In this document: positions 1-11,289 of the stretch, in pieces
Layout: each line of letters opens with the position of its first letter
How positions within the stretch are numbered: the stretch's first letter is position 1
The notes under the pieces: model-generated
The model's database searches: none
What the model was told of the DNA's origin: nothing
The model's input: only the letters and a program-made list of their open reading frames with translations
Program-made: the position numbers and the translations under genes
DNA from: Siphonodentalium dalli
Lineage: Eukaryota > Mollusca > Scaphopoda > Gadilida > Siphonodentaliidae
DNA length: 64,000 nucleotides
Reading direction: 5' to 3'
NCBI GenBank assembly: GCA_032622095.1
Contig: CP136063.1
Span: forward strand, 13,557,814-13,621,813

Positions 1-1445
1 GAAGTGCCTAAGCGATATTCTGCTATCATTTGATTTTAATCTGTTTTCAATATATTATCGCATACTGCATAAGATAATGAATGTTTTTTAAATATTTCAT
101 AATTATTTTTAACATTTAAAGATGGATTATCTCTTTAAATAACAAATTTTAAATAGTTGCGTGGGTATAAAATAATAGATATGAACTGAAGACCTATGTC
201 CGGAAAAACTTCTAACAATTAATATTGATTTTATTTCGAATATTAAATCGGGCCCATTTATGTTACTATTTTTAGAACCGACCATTCGGATGAGACCGTA
301 TTGCGATATAGAGCACTGGGCTGTTCCTACGGCTACGCAACGAATGTCAAATGACACAGATTGGTTGTTTGTATTGTTTTGTTCGACAGATATAAGCGAT
401 AATGAGTATAATTAACGTTTATTTGTGACAAAATTGCACAATATAATTTCTGGTCTATGTTAACAGTAACCACTATTGTTCGTTAGCTGAACAAACACCC
501 CATGTTAGACCAGAAAATATTCGAAATAAAATTAATATTAATCGATAGAAGCATTTCCGGACAGGAGTCTTCGATACAAATCTAATATTTTATACCCGGT
601 AACTATATAATACATGTTTACAAAGAGATAATCCACCTTTAATAGTGGTATTTTAATTATTATAACTATTTGTCTGTTGGATAAAACAGCATTTCAAGTT
701 AAATGTTGATAATATTGCCAAGTTTCTGTTGTTGCACTAAAATGTAATTTTAGGTGATCTGGCAGTTTGTTTTTAAGATCTCTAATGATTTGTTTTAACG
801 TGTTTATCCTAATTACACTTGGAGATATTCGTTTCGAGGTTAGCATACTTAATTGCATGTGCAGATGTTCTATGCAAAATCTTGCTAAGTTATGATTTCT
901 TTATGACTTTAACAGTTTGTGCCAATTTATTTATTCTTTGCCTGTTATCTTTAAGCAAATTCCTAGTAGCATCCATTATACTGAAACTTTCTTGTAAGGC
1001 ATGTTGAATTTTATTTTGGTTTTGTCCTAGTTTATTTATATTGGAATTTATGTTTTCTAGAACTGAAGTACAAACAATATCGAAGAGCCATGAAAGTCCT
1101 TCTCCTATGAATGGAAGAAGTGCTCTACGTTTTCTTGTAGTTCTACCATGTAAACTGTAATACTCCGTGAATTGAACTATCATTTCCAAATATTGTGCTT
1201 TTAATGCTTTTAGTTCTGATTGTAATCCTTGAAGGGTTATTTGGAATTCCTCTTGGACTGTTCCATTTGAGAACATTCTACGTGGGTATTTAGTTATTGC
1301 ATTTTCAATATGGATTTGAGTTTGTTTTATTTGTTCTGATATGAAATTTAGATAGTTTTTATATACCTTAAGATCTATTAAAATCCCACAGTCCACTCTG
1401 AATTTGTTAGGTTTATATCTTTTATTTTCTGAAACATCACATTAT
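1..1445 (-). pseudogene. env-like glycoprotein pseudogene of an LTR retroelement
   Basis: Remnant of a membrane-fusion envelope gene as carried by errantivirus-like Gypsy elements (F-type fusion proteins). The best part is on the minus strand at 890-1396: helical residues, then a basic furin-type site (RTTRKRR) followed by a hydrophobic fusion-peptide-like stretch (ALLPFIGEGLSWLF) and a heptad-like helix. After a frameshift near 890-900, recognisable coding continues in another frame to about 643. The 116-642 foldback element then interrupts the gene, and env-like codons resume from 115 to the window edge, with one stop. The first open codons follow a stop near 1445, so no genuine start is visible and the outer subunit is missing or unrecognisable. 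The frameshift, stops and insertion make it non-functional. Assignment to an env-type gene is fairly sure from the cleavage site plus fusion segment; the exact clade is not. Confidence 0.68.
116..642. mobile_element. Foldback element family A, full length, TTAA-flanked
   Basis: A 0.5-kb non-autonomous element with long imperfect terminal inverted repeats (AGGTGGATTATCTC type; this copy has AGATGG on one side) and TTAA at both ends (116-119 and 639-642). It has no coding capacity. Other copies or fragments lie at 9365-9901, 10016-10225, 23293-23605, 25893-26420 and 49591-50050. It sits inside the env-like pseudogene. The env reading frames on the two sides agree if one TTAA is counted as duplicated target, which supports TTAA as the target-site duplication, as in piggyBac-type elements. 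Confidence 0.8.
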
Positions 1446-2467
1446 GTGATGTTATAAGTGTGAAATTTATAAGAACAAGGAAAGGTAGTAAGCATATGAT
1501 TATTCTTGATCTTGACACCTTTTATCTGTGAACAGAGTAAAAGATATTTTATGTATTAGTGTTTTATAAGTGTTTTATGTAAGATTTAAGTATACTGGTG
1601 TGCATGTATAGTGTGAAGTGTAACTGTTTGCTAGCAATCCATCTGGGAGATTGATCAGATCTCCAACCTATCCAGTTGCCAAACCTTTATATCTTATAAT
1701 CAGTTGCTATGCTATTCATAAGTGTGGCCACACATGGACATGCATGTTATGATAGTAAATGTTAAATTGTGGGTAAGATTTCTTATCTTGTTGCTCAGCA
1801 TATTTTTCTTTGACTAAAGTTTATACCAGCCGTTATATATAGGGTTCTTATTAAGGGAGATATTTAAAATGACCAAGGTCATACTCCATAAATGTCTTTG
1901 ATATTAACTTTCCCCATTACATTTAACCCCACCAGTTTAATTGGTGCCAAGGTTTTGAAAACTCAATTACAAAACCATTGTTATTTTAAAAAATTTGGTT
2001 ACTGCAACAAGGAAAGGAAAAATGAAAAATAAAAACTTATACGTGTTTTCGCAAAAAGTATGGAGCCTCATAAGGTATACCTCCCTATGTAAAACTTCTT
2101 TACATAGAAAAGAAGGGAATAAAAAGTAGTGGCGACATACAGAAAACGCCAACCTACTTACTAATGGAGTACTGATAAAATCAGTAATCGTCGGTATATA
2201 TCAACTTTAAATCTTCGTTTCCTATCCATTATTAAGGAAAAATGGGAAAAGAACAGCACATGAAAAGTGTCTAGACCTGCATGTGTGTGGGCTGTTTACC
2301 CGTTATCAGAGTAACGTCGTCCATCACGTCTGATGTAGCAGTGAGGTAACCCTCAAATTCATCGAGTGACTGACCATGATCGGACCCTACTGACTAATCA
2401 TCAGAACTCGTACCTGCTATATATTCCATATCGGAATTAGATTGAGGCTTAACATATTTAGTAGCCG
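1446..2467 (-). other. Decayed interior of the LTR element
   Basis: No intact gene. A 61-codon minus-strand frame at 1967-2152 contains a hydrophobic run (FLFFIFPFLVAVT) that could be a signal-peptide or membrane segment of the env region, but nothing proves it. The reverse transcriptase, RNase H and integrase expected between gag and env are not recognisable, so the element seems internally deleted. Confidence 0.35.
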
Positions 2468-3874
2468 TTAACTTTTTAAAGGAATATTTTCGTCATCTGC
2501 GGAATTATTATGTTTATGTTTATATCTCCGAGCGAGGCGTGCCAAAGGAATGTTGTCCTTGGAATCAGAGGAGTCTGTTTGATTTTTGGATTGAGTGTAT
2601 TGGTTTAGGGTTAAATTGATTTTGCATCTGTGCTTGTCGTTTTCGACAGGATTTGAAGTCATGCCCTATTAATTTGCAAAATGTACATTGTATTATTTTT
2701 GGACGAATATGGCCCACATCCATGGGTTCATATTCATCATCTTGAGCTCTTGTTTTTTGTTTTGGGAATCTCATTGCAAATCTCTTCTTTATGTTAACCC
2801 TTTACCCAACAAACCGGCCAAAAACGGCCAAATAAAGCTGCAACAGCCTCAATTATCTTGGGTCTGTCTCAATAAAACCATACAAATATGGATATCATTG
2901 GAACCGGCTCATTGACCATATTGTGATGGTTACAGTTATGCCCTGTGCCAATGCATTCTCTTATTTATGCGAGTCGACCATATGTCGCCTCGCATATATA
3001 AGAGAATGCACTGGCCTTCTTGCATTCTTTAACAATTTTATAATTTTTAATGTGTTAAGCCAATGCATTCTCTTATATATGCGAGGCGACCTATGGTCGA
3101 CTCGCATATATAAGAGAATGCATTGCACAGGGTATATGGGTTGATACAAAAATCGACCTGGCACATTGGCACAGGGCCGTTCTGTTGGGTAAAGGGTTAA
3201 ATTCTCACATAGCTACATTCGCTGATTTTCTAGATTATTTGGATTCTCTCTAATGACTTTTAATTTGAGACTGCTATCATTCAACCCATCTACGAAATAA
3301 CCTATCAACTGTGCCTGCATAGGGTCCATGTCTAATGCTTGTGGTTGGAATGCATCAGATGCTCTCTGACGGATTCTTTCCACACATATATATGTATGTT
3401 TTCAGATGGAAACTGTTTAACAGTCCTTAACATAGTTAATGCCTGTTGTGGGTCAGTGACATTGGCAAAATGGACTCTGAGTTGTTCTTCTATTCCATTC
3501 CATGTTGCTCGCAGGTGTTCAGTTTTAAGTCATTGTAAATTATCTGCTACTGGCCCTCGAGTTCTCTGTAATGCTACTATCATTTTTCATTTAAGGCGTA
3601 CCAATACATCAATCATCCCAGACAATGATAATGCACTTTGTGCAGTGTTCTGTGTTCTAATGGCCTGAGCTTGTGTGGCTAAATTCTGGTTAAATCCCTC
3701 AAATTGGTGATTTAACCCCTCTAGAACCATTCCCATCTGGTGGTTGAAATTTATTGGAGATGGGGCCTGTGCTTGGGTCTGCATTTCGTCATTGTCTTCA
3801 GGAAGGGGCACATTGTGCATATTCTGCTGCTGTTGAGCCAGGAGGTGTGTTCTTAATGTGTCCCCTTCTTCCAT
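2468..3874 (-). pseudogene. gag-like pseudogene with zinc knuckle
   Basis: Capsid/nucleocapsid-like remnant of an LTR retroelement. The likely N-terminus is the Q-rich 95-codon frame at 3587-3874. Gag-like codons continue through about 3200 in shifted frames. At 2565-2774 there is a zinc knuckle CTFCKLIGHDFKSC (C-x2-C-x4-H-x4-C) followed by basic residues. A further acidic and basic stretch with two DxNIPL/DENIPL repeats (2468-2662, another frame) resembles the C-terminal tail of some Pol polyproteins; if so, most of pol has been deleted between them. A TTAA-flanked element (2794-3200) splits capsid from zinc knuckle. Together with the env-like part downstream on the same strand this describes one old element. 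Frameshifts and stops rule out function. Confidence 0.62.
2794..3200. mobile_element. Foldback element family D, TTAA-flanked
   Basis: TTAA (2794-2797 and 3197-3200) flanks a ~400-bp element with terminal inverted repeats CCCTTTACCCAACA / TGTTGGGTAAAGGG. Inside are two near-palindromic ~65-bp hairpins beginning CAATGCATTCTCTTATATAT (2948-3025 and 3060-3125). Relatives lie at 20933-21181 and 32287-32412. The structure fits a piggyBac-type MITE; no transposase is present. Confidence 0.75.
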
Positions 3875-3921
3875 TATTTATGTTAAGATTGACTGTTTAG
3901 TTTAGCAAGTGTATAGTTTGA

Positions 3922-4335
3922 TCAATACTCGTCCCAGGATTCTTCTATAACAAACGATTGCACTGGTCGAGTTTGTTTAAATGTGTCTGTAAATGGTGTG
4001 ACTGGTTGTGTAGGTTTATGTTCTTCTACAGGAGGTTCTATTATATAGTGTTTATACTGATAAATAATTGCTTTTATTTCTAAGTTATTCGTTTGGAAAG
4101 TTATTATTTTTATTACTGCCAATTTTTCTCCAACTACGTTTGGTTTATTGTGAGTTCCTACTACTTCTGTTAATTGAGTTAAGTTACTACCAATATCTTT
4201 TAATACAGGTTTACACAATTCTTCAAAATTATTTCTACTTATTTTGAATTTGGGTGCTAAGCAACATATAGATCCTCTTGTAAATAATTTTCCTAATCGA
4301 TATCCCTCTTCGTGAGATGTTGTCTTTATGGACAT
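3922..4335 (-). CDS. Hypothetical 137-codon ORF upstream of the gag remnant
   Basis: Open minus-strand frame lying 47 bp upstream of the gag-like reading frame, in the same direction. The product is basic in the first half and ends with an acidic PxxxF/EESWDEY tail. I do not recognise a domain. Its position suggests it belongs to the same retroelement, as leader or matrix region, rather than to the host. It could also be chance coding in AT-rich DNA. Confidence 0.35.
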   Translation of the reverse strand: MSIKTTSHEEGYRLGKLFTRGSICCLAPKFKISRNNFEELCKPVLKDIGSNLTQLTEVVGTHNKPNVVGEKLAVIKIITFQTNNLEIKAIIYQYKHYIIEPPVEEHKPTQPVTPFTDTFKQTRPVQSFVIEESWDEY

Positions 4336-5030
4336 ATCTTGAATGTCTTAAAACAATATTTCAAGCTAACTTACTGTAGAAAATTTCAGAATTTTAGTTT
4401 TAGATTTTTGTTATGTATGTTAATCGTCCTTAAAAGGTCTCTTAACACACATTCCAAACTCTGATTGGTACACACTATTGGTTCCGTTCGTCCAAATGAT
4501 TTGAAATACTAAGTGAATAAAATCACTGTGCACAAAAGTGTGTTAACCAAATCTACCTTCAATCACGTTTCTGTAACAAGTACCGACTAACATATGAAAT
4601 CGAGGTTGAAGGAGATCTACGTACTTTGTCCTGTGTTAAGTTGAACAAATCAAAACAATCCGGCAAATAACTCATATAGATACTTGCAGGACGTGTATGA
4701 ATTGAAGCAAAATAACACCTTCTAATTAAAGCAGTAGTCCAAACTGTCGGTCCTGTGCCACTTGTGTCTATCGCTAAAGGGTTAATAAAACTGCCAAAAG
4801 GATTTGACATAGACTAAGAAAACATACTTACCAATATCTTAAAAGTTCCAGGTGAATCCTGCTCACGGCACCAAACAACCTATATGTGACAGAGCTGGAG
4901 GACTTCTTCCCCTTGTGTGTGTGACGATGGCCATGGTCTTTCACAAATAGTCGAGTCGTTTGAGCTTTTCTAAAAAGGCACGCCTTTATAATAAGGCATT
5001 CATTGATAGCACACGCATGTTTATCAAAAT
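4336..5030. other. No recognisable gene
   Basis: AT-rich sequence with short open frames (4559-4810 and 4828-5049, minus) that have no recognisable domain. An LTR for the adjoining retroelement would be expected here, but paired terminal repeats could not be identified. Confidence 0.4.
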
Positions 5031-6275
5031 AGGATGCGAGCTTCTTCACCTAGTTATTAAATGTCTGTATATATTTTCCTTATGTATATGAAACCAAGCT
5101 TTATTCATAATACACGAACTGTCAACTATGGTGGGGGTAACAGAATAGGAATTCTCGCTCATCACCTAATTATTTGATATGTTTGTATTTACGTATAATC
5201 CCCTAAAATATCTAAACCCCTGTTACGATATCTCACCCCTAAAAAACCCTTTACTCTGCAGGATTTAAGTTTGTTTTTTATTTATTATTTATATATATAT
5301 ACTACCGGATCAGAACCTATTTCTTGGTTAAAAGTATGGCAAATAGGTGCTGTTACATCATTTAGATTGATTTAAGATATACATACATCATATACATTGA
5401 CAATATTTATACCCCGTCGCTCTATATATACTACCGGAACAGCACCTACTTTTTGGTTAAAAGTATGGGAAATAGGTGCTGTTCCGGTAGTATATATTGA
5501 GCGACAGGATATATATACTGTCTATATATGCTACAAATGACTTTTAATTCAATATAAATTATGTTAATAGTAGCAATAAAGTCACTATATCGACGCCCTT
5601 CGCTATATATTTAATACCGGAACAGCACCTATTTGCCATACTTTTAACCTAAAAATAGGTGCTGTTCCGGTAGTATATATATAGCGAAGGAAGTCGATAT
5701 GGTGACTTTATTGCTACTATTTACATCATTTATATTGAATTAAAAGCCATTTGTAGCATAAATATTGACAGTATCTCTATCCTTTCGCTCTATATATACT
5801 ACCGGAACAGCACATATTTCCCATACTTTTAACCTAAAAATAGGTGCTGTTTTGGTAGTATATATTTTGCGACGGGATATAAATATTGTCAATGTATATG
5901 CTGTATGTATATCTTGAATCAATCTAAATGATGTAACAGCACCTATTTGCCATACTTTTAACCAAAAAAATAGGTTCTAGTCCGGTAGTATACGTGTATA
6001 TATAAATAAAAAATAAAAAAAACAAACTTAAATCCTGCCGAGTAAAGGGTTTTTTTGGGGTGAGATATCTTAACAGGGGTTTAGATATTTTAGGGGGATA
6101 TACGTAAAGACTACCATATCAAATAATTAGGTGATGAGCGATAATTCCTATTCTGTCCACCCACCCCCCCCCCCCCTGTTTGGCACTTCGTGCATTATGA
6201 ATTAATGCGTGGTTTAATATACATAAAGATAATATATAGATATCAAATAAATAGGTGATGAGGCCCGCATCCTAC
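5031..6275. repeat. 1.24-kb hierarchical palindrome
   Basis: The two halves are inverted copies of each other around about 5644. For example AGGATGCG at 5031 pairs with CGCATCCT at 6266-6273, and the segment around 5149-5180 pairs with 6118-6150. Smaller hairpins built on CTACCGGAACAGCACC sit at the axis and symmetrically on both arms. The arms differ by small indels and by a C-run near 6163-6177. There is no coding capacity. This is a foldback-type element or palindromic amplification product. Confidence 0.85.
5614..5672. repeat. Central E-core hairpin of the palindrome
   Basis: Stem TACCGGAACAGCACCTATTT with its complement, loop CCATACTTTTAACC. Equivalent units lie at 5431-5490 and 5799-5858 (full hairpins) and at 5302-5353 and 5935-5988 (outer, more degraded). 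Midpoints of each mirrored pair average 5644.5, matching the centre of this unit. Confidence 0.85.
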
Positions 6276-6341
6276 ATATTTATAAATTGCGATTAATTGC
6301 ATTTGTGTGGGAATAACATCATGTGGTTTAGAAAAGTTGTA

Positions 6342-6385
<44 letters not shown>

Positions 6386-7140
6386 AGGCGGGGCAAATTT
6401 GATTCTCGTACCTTGGTTTTCTGATACCATGACAACACTTGAGCGACCTTTGACATGACATATGACCCCGCTACTGAGTGACGTTCACATGCGTATGACA
6501 TTTATTGTTTGAGATGTGACTTTTCCGGCAGTGTTTTGGAATAACTGTGTGATGGGATTTTAATTAATTCGACTATTAAGGTACGTTCATTTATGAAATT
6601 TCATAGCATAGTCCATGTGGAAGATAACAGTGTCTTTATAAAAGTAGTAACTTGGTATATACGTTATATGCATTTATATTCACTGCAGATACTTAATGAA
6701 AACATTTTTACTCAGAGATGACCCACGTCACGTGACAAAAACATATCTTGCATTTTCCATGTATGCATCATTAAGCTGCGGATATGAATTAATATTTATG
6801 TGAATGTTCTATTCGTTGTTGATAAGTATAATTTTTAGACATGTCAGATTTCCGTCATAATCTTTTTTATTATTTATTCAATCGCGAAGGGTTGTTTGAA
6901 TCGGCTAAATAATGAAATTATGTACCCATCATGCATGGCGTATAACGTGACAAAACAAACTTGACCCAGAAAGAACATCGCGGCATCAAAATGTTATTAC
7001 AATCTTCATCATGCTTACTAGTTACTACACATTTAATCGAGATGACGATGTATATGAATATAAACACAATGGCATGTGATATATGGTAATTGATTTCAAT
7101 ATTATGTATTCTCATTTGTATTCATGTGGACAGCATCAAT
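6276..7140. other. No gene; (AT)n microsatellite at 6346-6376
   Basis: Apart from the short AT dinucleotide run, nothing recognisable was seen on either strand. Short frames at 6243-6461 and 6918-7115 look like chance. Confidence 0.5.
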
Positions 7141-7367
7141 CGAATCGGTAAACGTGTTGTTTAGGTCACGTGGTACCAACATTTTAGCAGAACATCACGT
7201 TTTCCACCGAAATATATACTTCCAGAACGCATCCTATTTCCCATACTTTTAACCGTAAAATAGGATGTGTTCCGGTAGTATATATACGACGGAAAACTGT
7301 TTTTCTGCTAAAATAACACCACCTTTTGGTGTCACGTGACCAACAAAACACACTTTTACCGATTCGA
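7141..7367. repeat. Second palindrome with the same E-core hairpin at its apex
   Basis: Outer arms CGAATCGGTAAACGTG / its complement near 7350-7367, then CACGTGGTACCAAC-like and TTTTAGCAGAA / TTCTGCTAAAA arms, enclose a hairpin at 7218-7279. That hairpin has the same loop (CCATACTTTTAACC) and nearly the same stem as the units in the 5.0-6.3 kb palindrome, although the outer arms are unrelated to it. Confidence 0.8.
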
Positions 7368-7421
7368 AATGTGTTGTGCGCATGAATACACATGAAAGGT
7401 CATAGGTGCTATTCCGGTAGT

Positions 7422-7985
7422 ATGCCGAAAGAACTCAGACTACGTCGAGCCCATCGTGGACAGAGCTCGAAATTGGTGCATTTGATGGAAGATGTCTTGC
7501 ATAGCGGCAACGTGACGCAGGGAACTTTGACAATGGTCAGCTTGAAGAAAACATTTACGAAACTGGAAGAAATCGATTCGAAGATTACTGACCTTGACGA
7601 ATCGGATGATAAATTTGATGACATTGTGGTAGAAGGTGATGAATTCCTCAATGGACTCGGCAATATAATTACGGAATTCGAAATAGATTTCAATGCACTT
7701 ACCCTCAGAAGAGACGAATCAAAAAAGGACATTTCAATTGAAACTAAATCCCATTCAGAGATAAGAGTTCATCTGCCACAGAATGATCTACCGAAGTTCT
7801 CTGGTGACATTCTTAAGTGGCAGACATTTTAGGAAATGTTCGATTCATCAATACATTCATGTCGTCAACTCCGCAACATCGACAAATTCACATACCTCCA
7901 AACTGCCATCACGGGAGATGCCAAAGCTAGTAGTGATGGACTGCCCCTAACGGGAGACAATTACGACACAGCCATTGACCAGTAA
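7422..7985 (+). pseudogene. BEL/Pao-type gag fragment (DUF1759-like)
   Basis: The reading begins MPKELRLRRAHRGQ, continues through an acidic helical segment, then the signature LPQNDLPKFSGDILKWQTF, followed after an in-frame TAG (7830-7832, where a Trp is usual) by EMFDSSIHSCRQLRNIDKF, YLQTAITGDA and a GLPLTGDNYD-like motif up to a TAA near 7987. This order (polyacidic N-region, LPKFSGD, Y-L-G-A, PLT-NY) is that of BEL/Pao gag proteins (DUF1759). Only the gag N-half remains; protease, RT and integrase are absent. The chosen ATG sits immediately after a half copy of the E-core repeat (7405-7421). Confidence 0.72.
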
Positions 7986-7987
7986 TA

Positions 7988-8256
7988 TCGTAAACCAGTA
8001 ATTTGGTGCAACGTTTTCGATCCTGCCTGGTATGACTGCCATGAGTTTTGGTGCCGATGGTGTTTGGAGTCTTTTAAATTTAAACAGATATGTCAATTAT
8101 TGCAAGAAAATTACAATAAATGTCGCTAAAATGCTTAAGATTTCCATGTTTTGTGGTTAAATATATGAGTCTTGAACTTGAAATGTTGCGGTTCATTGCA
8201 GAAACAGAGTTAGGCAACACCCGTTTTGAGACAACGGCGGAGGGGCCAGTTAGAAT
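7988..8256. other. No gene seen
   Basis: Short AT-rich stretch between the BEL gag fragment and the next repeat. Nothing recognised. Confidence 0.4.
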
Positions 8257-9364
8257 ATGCTGGACAAGCAATTGCGTAAGGGTAACATTCTGAAAACAGT
8301 AACAACTCGCGATTGGGGTGTTGTGTATTTATTCCATCCCAAACGTGCGGTATTGGTTCAATGTCGGCGACACACACAAATCGTGCTGTCCTTACTCATT
8401 GCAGTCGTCCGATATATTGATAGTAACAGTAACAACAGTACCACACCCGTGCGGTTTTGTGTATATATTCCACACCAAGTGATGTTGAAATATTTATCTA
8501 GTGTATGCATGTGTTCATATGCTTGCGACATACACTATGTCAAACCGTTAATGGAGCTATGTTCAATCGTGGTTAGTTTTTTATGTCACAATGCGTTACC
8601 GAGTTGAATGTGTTGATATTCCGTGAAGTGTGCCAATATGCTTGCGACATGTAACTGAACTGTACTATGTGAAGTTGCCATGAACTCATCCGACTCCCTT
8701 CAACTTGTGCACAGAAGCACAGGCAACTCAGAATTCGATAGGCGTTGAATATGTTGGGACTACAGTAAATGCCCTAAATTATCGACTCCTTAATCACTGC
8801 AAAAGTATGGACAACAAGCTATGTTTTTGACTAAATCCTGAAAAATTACCCATAATTCTGCTGTGGTTAAGGAATCGATTATTTAGGGCATTACTGTATA
8901 TGATTCAGTATATCAACATATATCAGCCATATACATCACACTGTATAATGCGCTTGTGTCACATCATGTTCTCATTAGTTATTTATCACATTATCGGTGT
9001 ACATATTTCCAACGTTGCCGAATTTCAACACACAGCGGAGCAAAGTAATTTTCTTATATCTATAAGCAGGCCATATATTCAGGGTTACCAACGCGAATAT
9101 ATTGTTAGATATATACATGTAGTGTAGATGTTATGAGAAAAGTGTCTCACAAAAGTACAACCTCTTGTAAAGTTCTTTTCGAACACGGAAAGAAATGTCA
9201 TTATTTTCTCTATCGATGCGAAAGCATGCAATTGCGATGACTTGTTTTGATACCGCGGATTATTTAAAAGCGATTATTAATATAATTTTACTTTTGATCG
9301 CAAACCGCCATGCATGTTCATTTAATCTACGTGGGCTTTATTACGTTTACGTATGGTCATATTA
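8257..9364. repeat. Dispersed repeat G, copy 1
   Basis: This stretch reappears, inverted and diverged, at about 28447-29720. Shared marks include CATATGCTTGCGACAT motifs, GTGTATATATTCCACACC-like segments, CTTTCGAA/TTCGAACA blocks and the end block ACGTGGGCTTTATTACGTTT. It contains a family-C hairpin (8761-8899). Open frames inside have no recognisable domain. Confidence 0.55.
8761..8899. mobile_element. Family-C hairpin element
   Basis: A 139-bp element with inverted ends TACAGTAAATGCCCTAAATT and its near complement ending GGGCATTACTGTA; it matches the pair at 19838-20255. The ends abut TA. The internal half-arm CTAAATCCTGAAAAATTACC is shared with the other copies. Confidence 0.7.
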
Positions 9365-9901
9365 TTGATTTTATTTCGAATATTAAATCGGGACCGTTCA
9401 TGTTACTATTTTAAGAACAGGCCATTCGGATGATACCATATTGCGATATATACGGCTACGCAACGAACGTCAAATGTCACAGATTGGTTGTTTGTATTGT
9501 TTTGTTCCACAGATACAAGCGCTAATAAGTATAATTAACGTTTATTTGTGACAAAATTGTTACATAAAATTTCTGATCTCTGTTAACGGTAACCACTATT
9601 GTTCGTTAGCTGAACAAACACACTTTTTTAGACCAGAAAATATTCTAAATAAAAGTAATATTAATCGATAGAAGCATTTCCGGACAGGAGTCTTCGATTC
9701 AAATCTAATATTTTATACCCCGGTAACTATATAATACATGTTTACAAAGATATAATCCACCTTTAAACCAAAATATATTCTAAATAAAATCAATATTAAT
9801 CGATCGAAACATTTCCGGACAGGAGTCTTCGATTTAAATTTTATATTTTCCACCCTGGCAACTATATAATACATGTTTACAAACAGATAATCAACCTTTA
9901 A
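9365..9901. repeat. Family-A fragments with duplicated right end
   Basis: 5'-truncated family-A copy (9365-9766, ending at TTAA) followed by a second copy of only the last ~135 bp (9767-9901, again ending at TTAA). The left end of the first copy abuts the end of repeat G. Confidence 0.7.
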
Positions 9902-10015
9902 TCGAGTGCCTAAATGGAATCCCAAAAGTAAAAGTTATGAATGTGAAAAGGTTGGCACTGCGTGTTCAGCAGAAGCTGGGTTGAGGTAAGAATAACATTA
10001 GCCATCATGACATGG

Positions 10016-10225
10016 GGTGTTATATAGTTACCGGGGTATAAATATTAGATATGAATCAAAGACCCCTGTCCGGAAATACTTCTATCGATTAATACTGATT
10101 ATATTTCGAACATTTTCTAATCTAAAACATGTGGTTGTTTAGCTACGAACAATAGTGGTTACAGAGACCAGAAATGTTATTGTTTAATTTTGTCACAAAT
10201 AAACGTTAAAGGTGGATTATTTCTT
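10016..10225. repeat. Family-A fragment
   Basis: Contains the family-A blocks ATATAGTTACCGGGGTATAA, GTCCGGAAATACTTCTATCG and CAATAGTGGTTACAGAGACC, ending near AACGTTAAAGGTGGATTATT. Both ends are truncated or rearranged relative to the full copies. Confidence 0.65.
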
Positions 10226-10539
10226 TGTGACGACATAATAAAAAATCAATGTTATTATAATATATTTCTTCACAATAGACACACGATCTATCAATTTATC
10301 GATGGTGTACCATACAATTTCCCTATTTCGATAAACATTCGAGGACTTGTATGTTTTCATCCGTTGTAGTCATGTTTTTTGGTACTTTTTCGAAGATGCA
10401 CCATACTGGTATCAAAAAGTGTTATAATGTTATAATAACAATTAATAATCATCATAATTGGCACAGCACGCGTATAGAACAAACATGTTTCAAACAAATC
10501 CGAAAGCTATCAGGAAGAGGCGCCCTATTAATCGACAAC

Positions 10540-11120
10540 AGGTGAGTTTAACAGGTGCTGTCATATACTTTGGCCATTTTAGTGTCCCTCTTCCCCCCCC
10601 CCCCCCCCCCAACAAATCATACCTTGGAGTTTATAACACTGCGTGGTCCATTACCTCAAATGTGTACATATAGTAGAGGCTCTGAGGTCCCAAAAATGGC
10701 CAAAGTGTGCAAAATTGGATAAAAGCATGAAACTTGGTATACACATAGTTCATTATATGGGGGTCAATATAAGAGCGAGAACCAAGCGTGAAAGTGACCT
10801 TGATGACCTGTGTTCAGTATATGGATAACAAGGGTTTTGCAAAAAATATGTTACTTTTATAAAGTAACATTTTGCACATTTTAGTCACCCAACGCATTGC
10901 ACAATACATGTATTACCCAAATATTTGACACATAAGCACTACATGCGGTGCAAAAAACTTGGCATGATCACATGGCAATCGATTCTCTGGTCAGGATTAA
11001 AGGACAGTAAAATCACATGTCAGCAATTTATAGACAGATTTTATGTTGAACCGACATGCATTCAATTTGGTAACAATTATGAGAATATGACTACCATTAC
11101 ATGCACAACCAATAGATGAG
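10540..11120. repeat. Dispersed repeat with C-run
   Basis: Contains a long C homopolymer (about 10591-10611) and the block TGTGCAAAATTGGATAAAAG followed by CATGAAACTTGG. That block is inverted in 15140-15185 and weakly echoed at 40335-40365. No coding domain. Confidence 0.4.
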
Positions 11121-11289
11121 ATATGTTGTCCAGAATATAATATCCTCAATCATGTTATTGGCATCAAAAAAGATTAAGTCATGCTAAAGACAGAACTAGA
11201 GTGTGGATACAAGAGCATTGGATATAGACATATTCCCTGCTAAAAACAAGAGACCGTAATATATATACATATATATATATATATATATG

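Noticed and set aside
2961-3164. 67-codon frame with repeated CILLYMR motifs
   Set aside because: Produced by the family-D hairpin repeats; frame and repeats follow DNA palindromes, not protein constraint.
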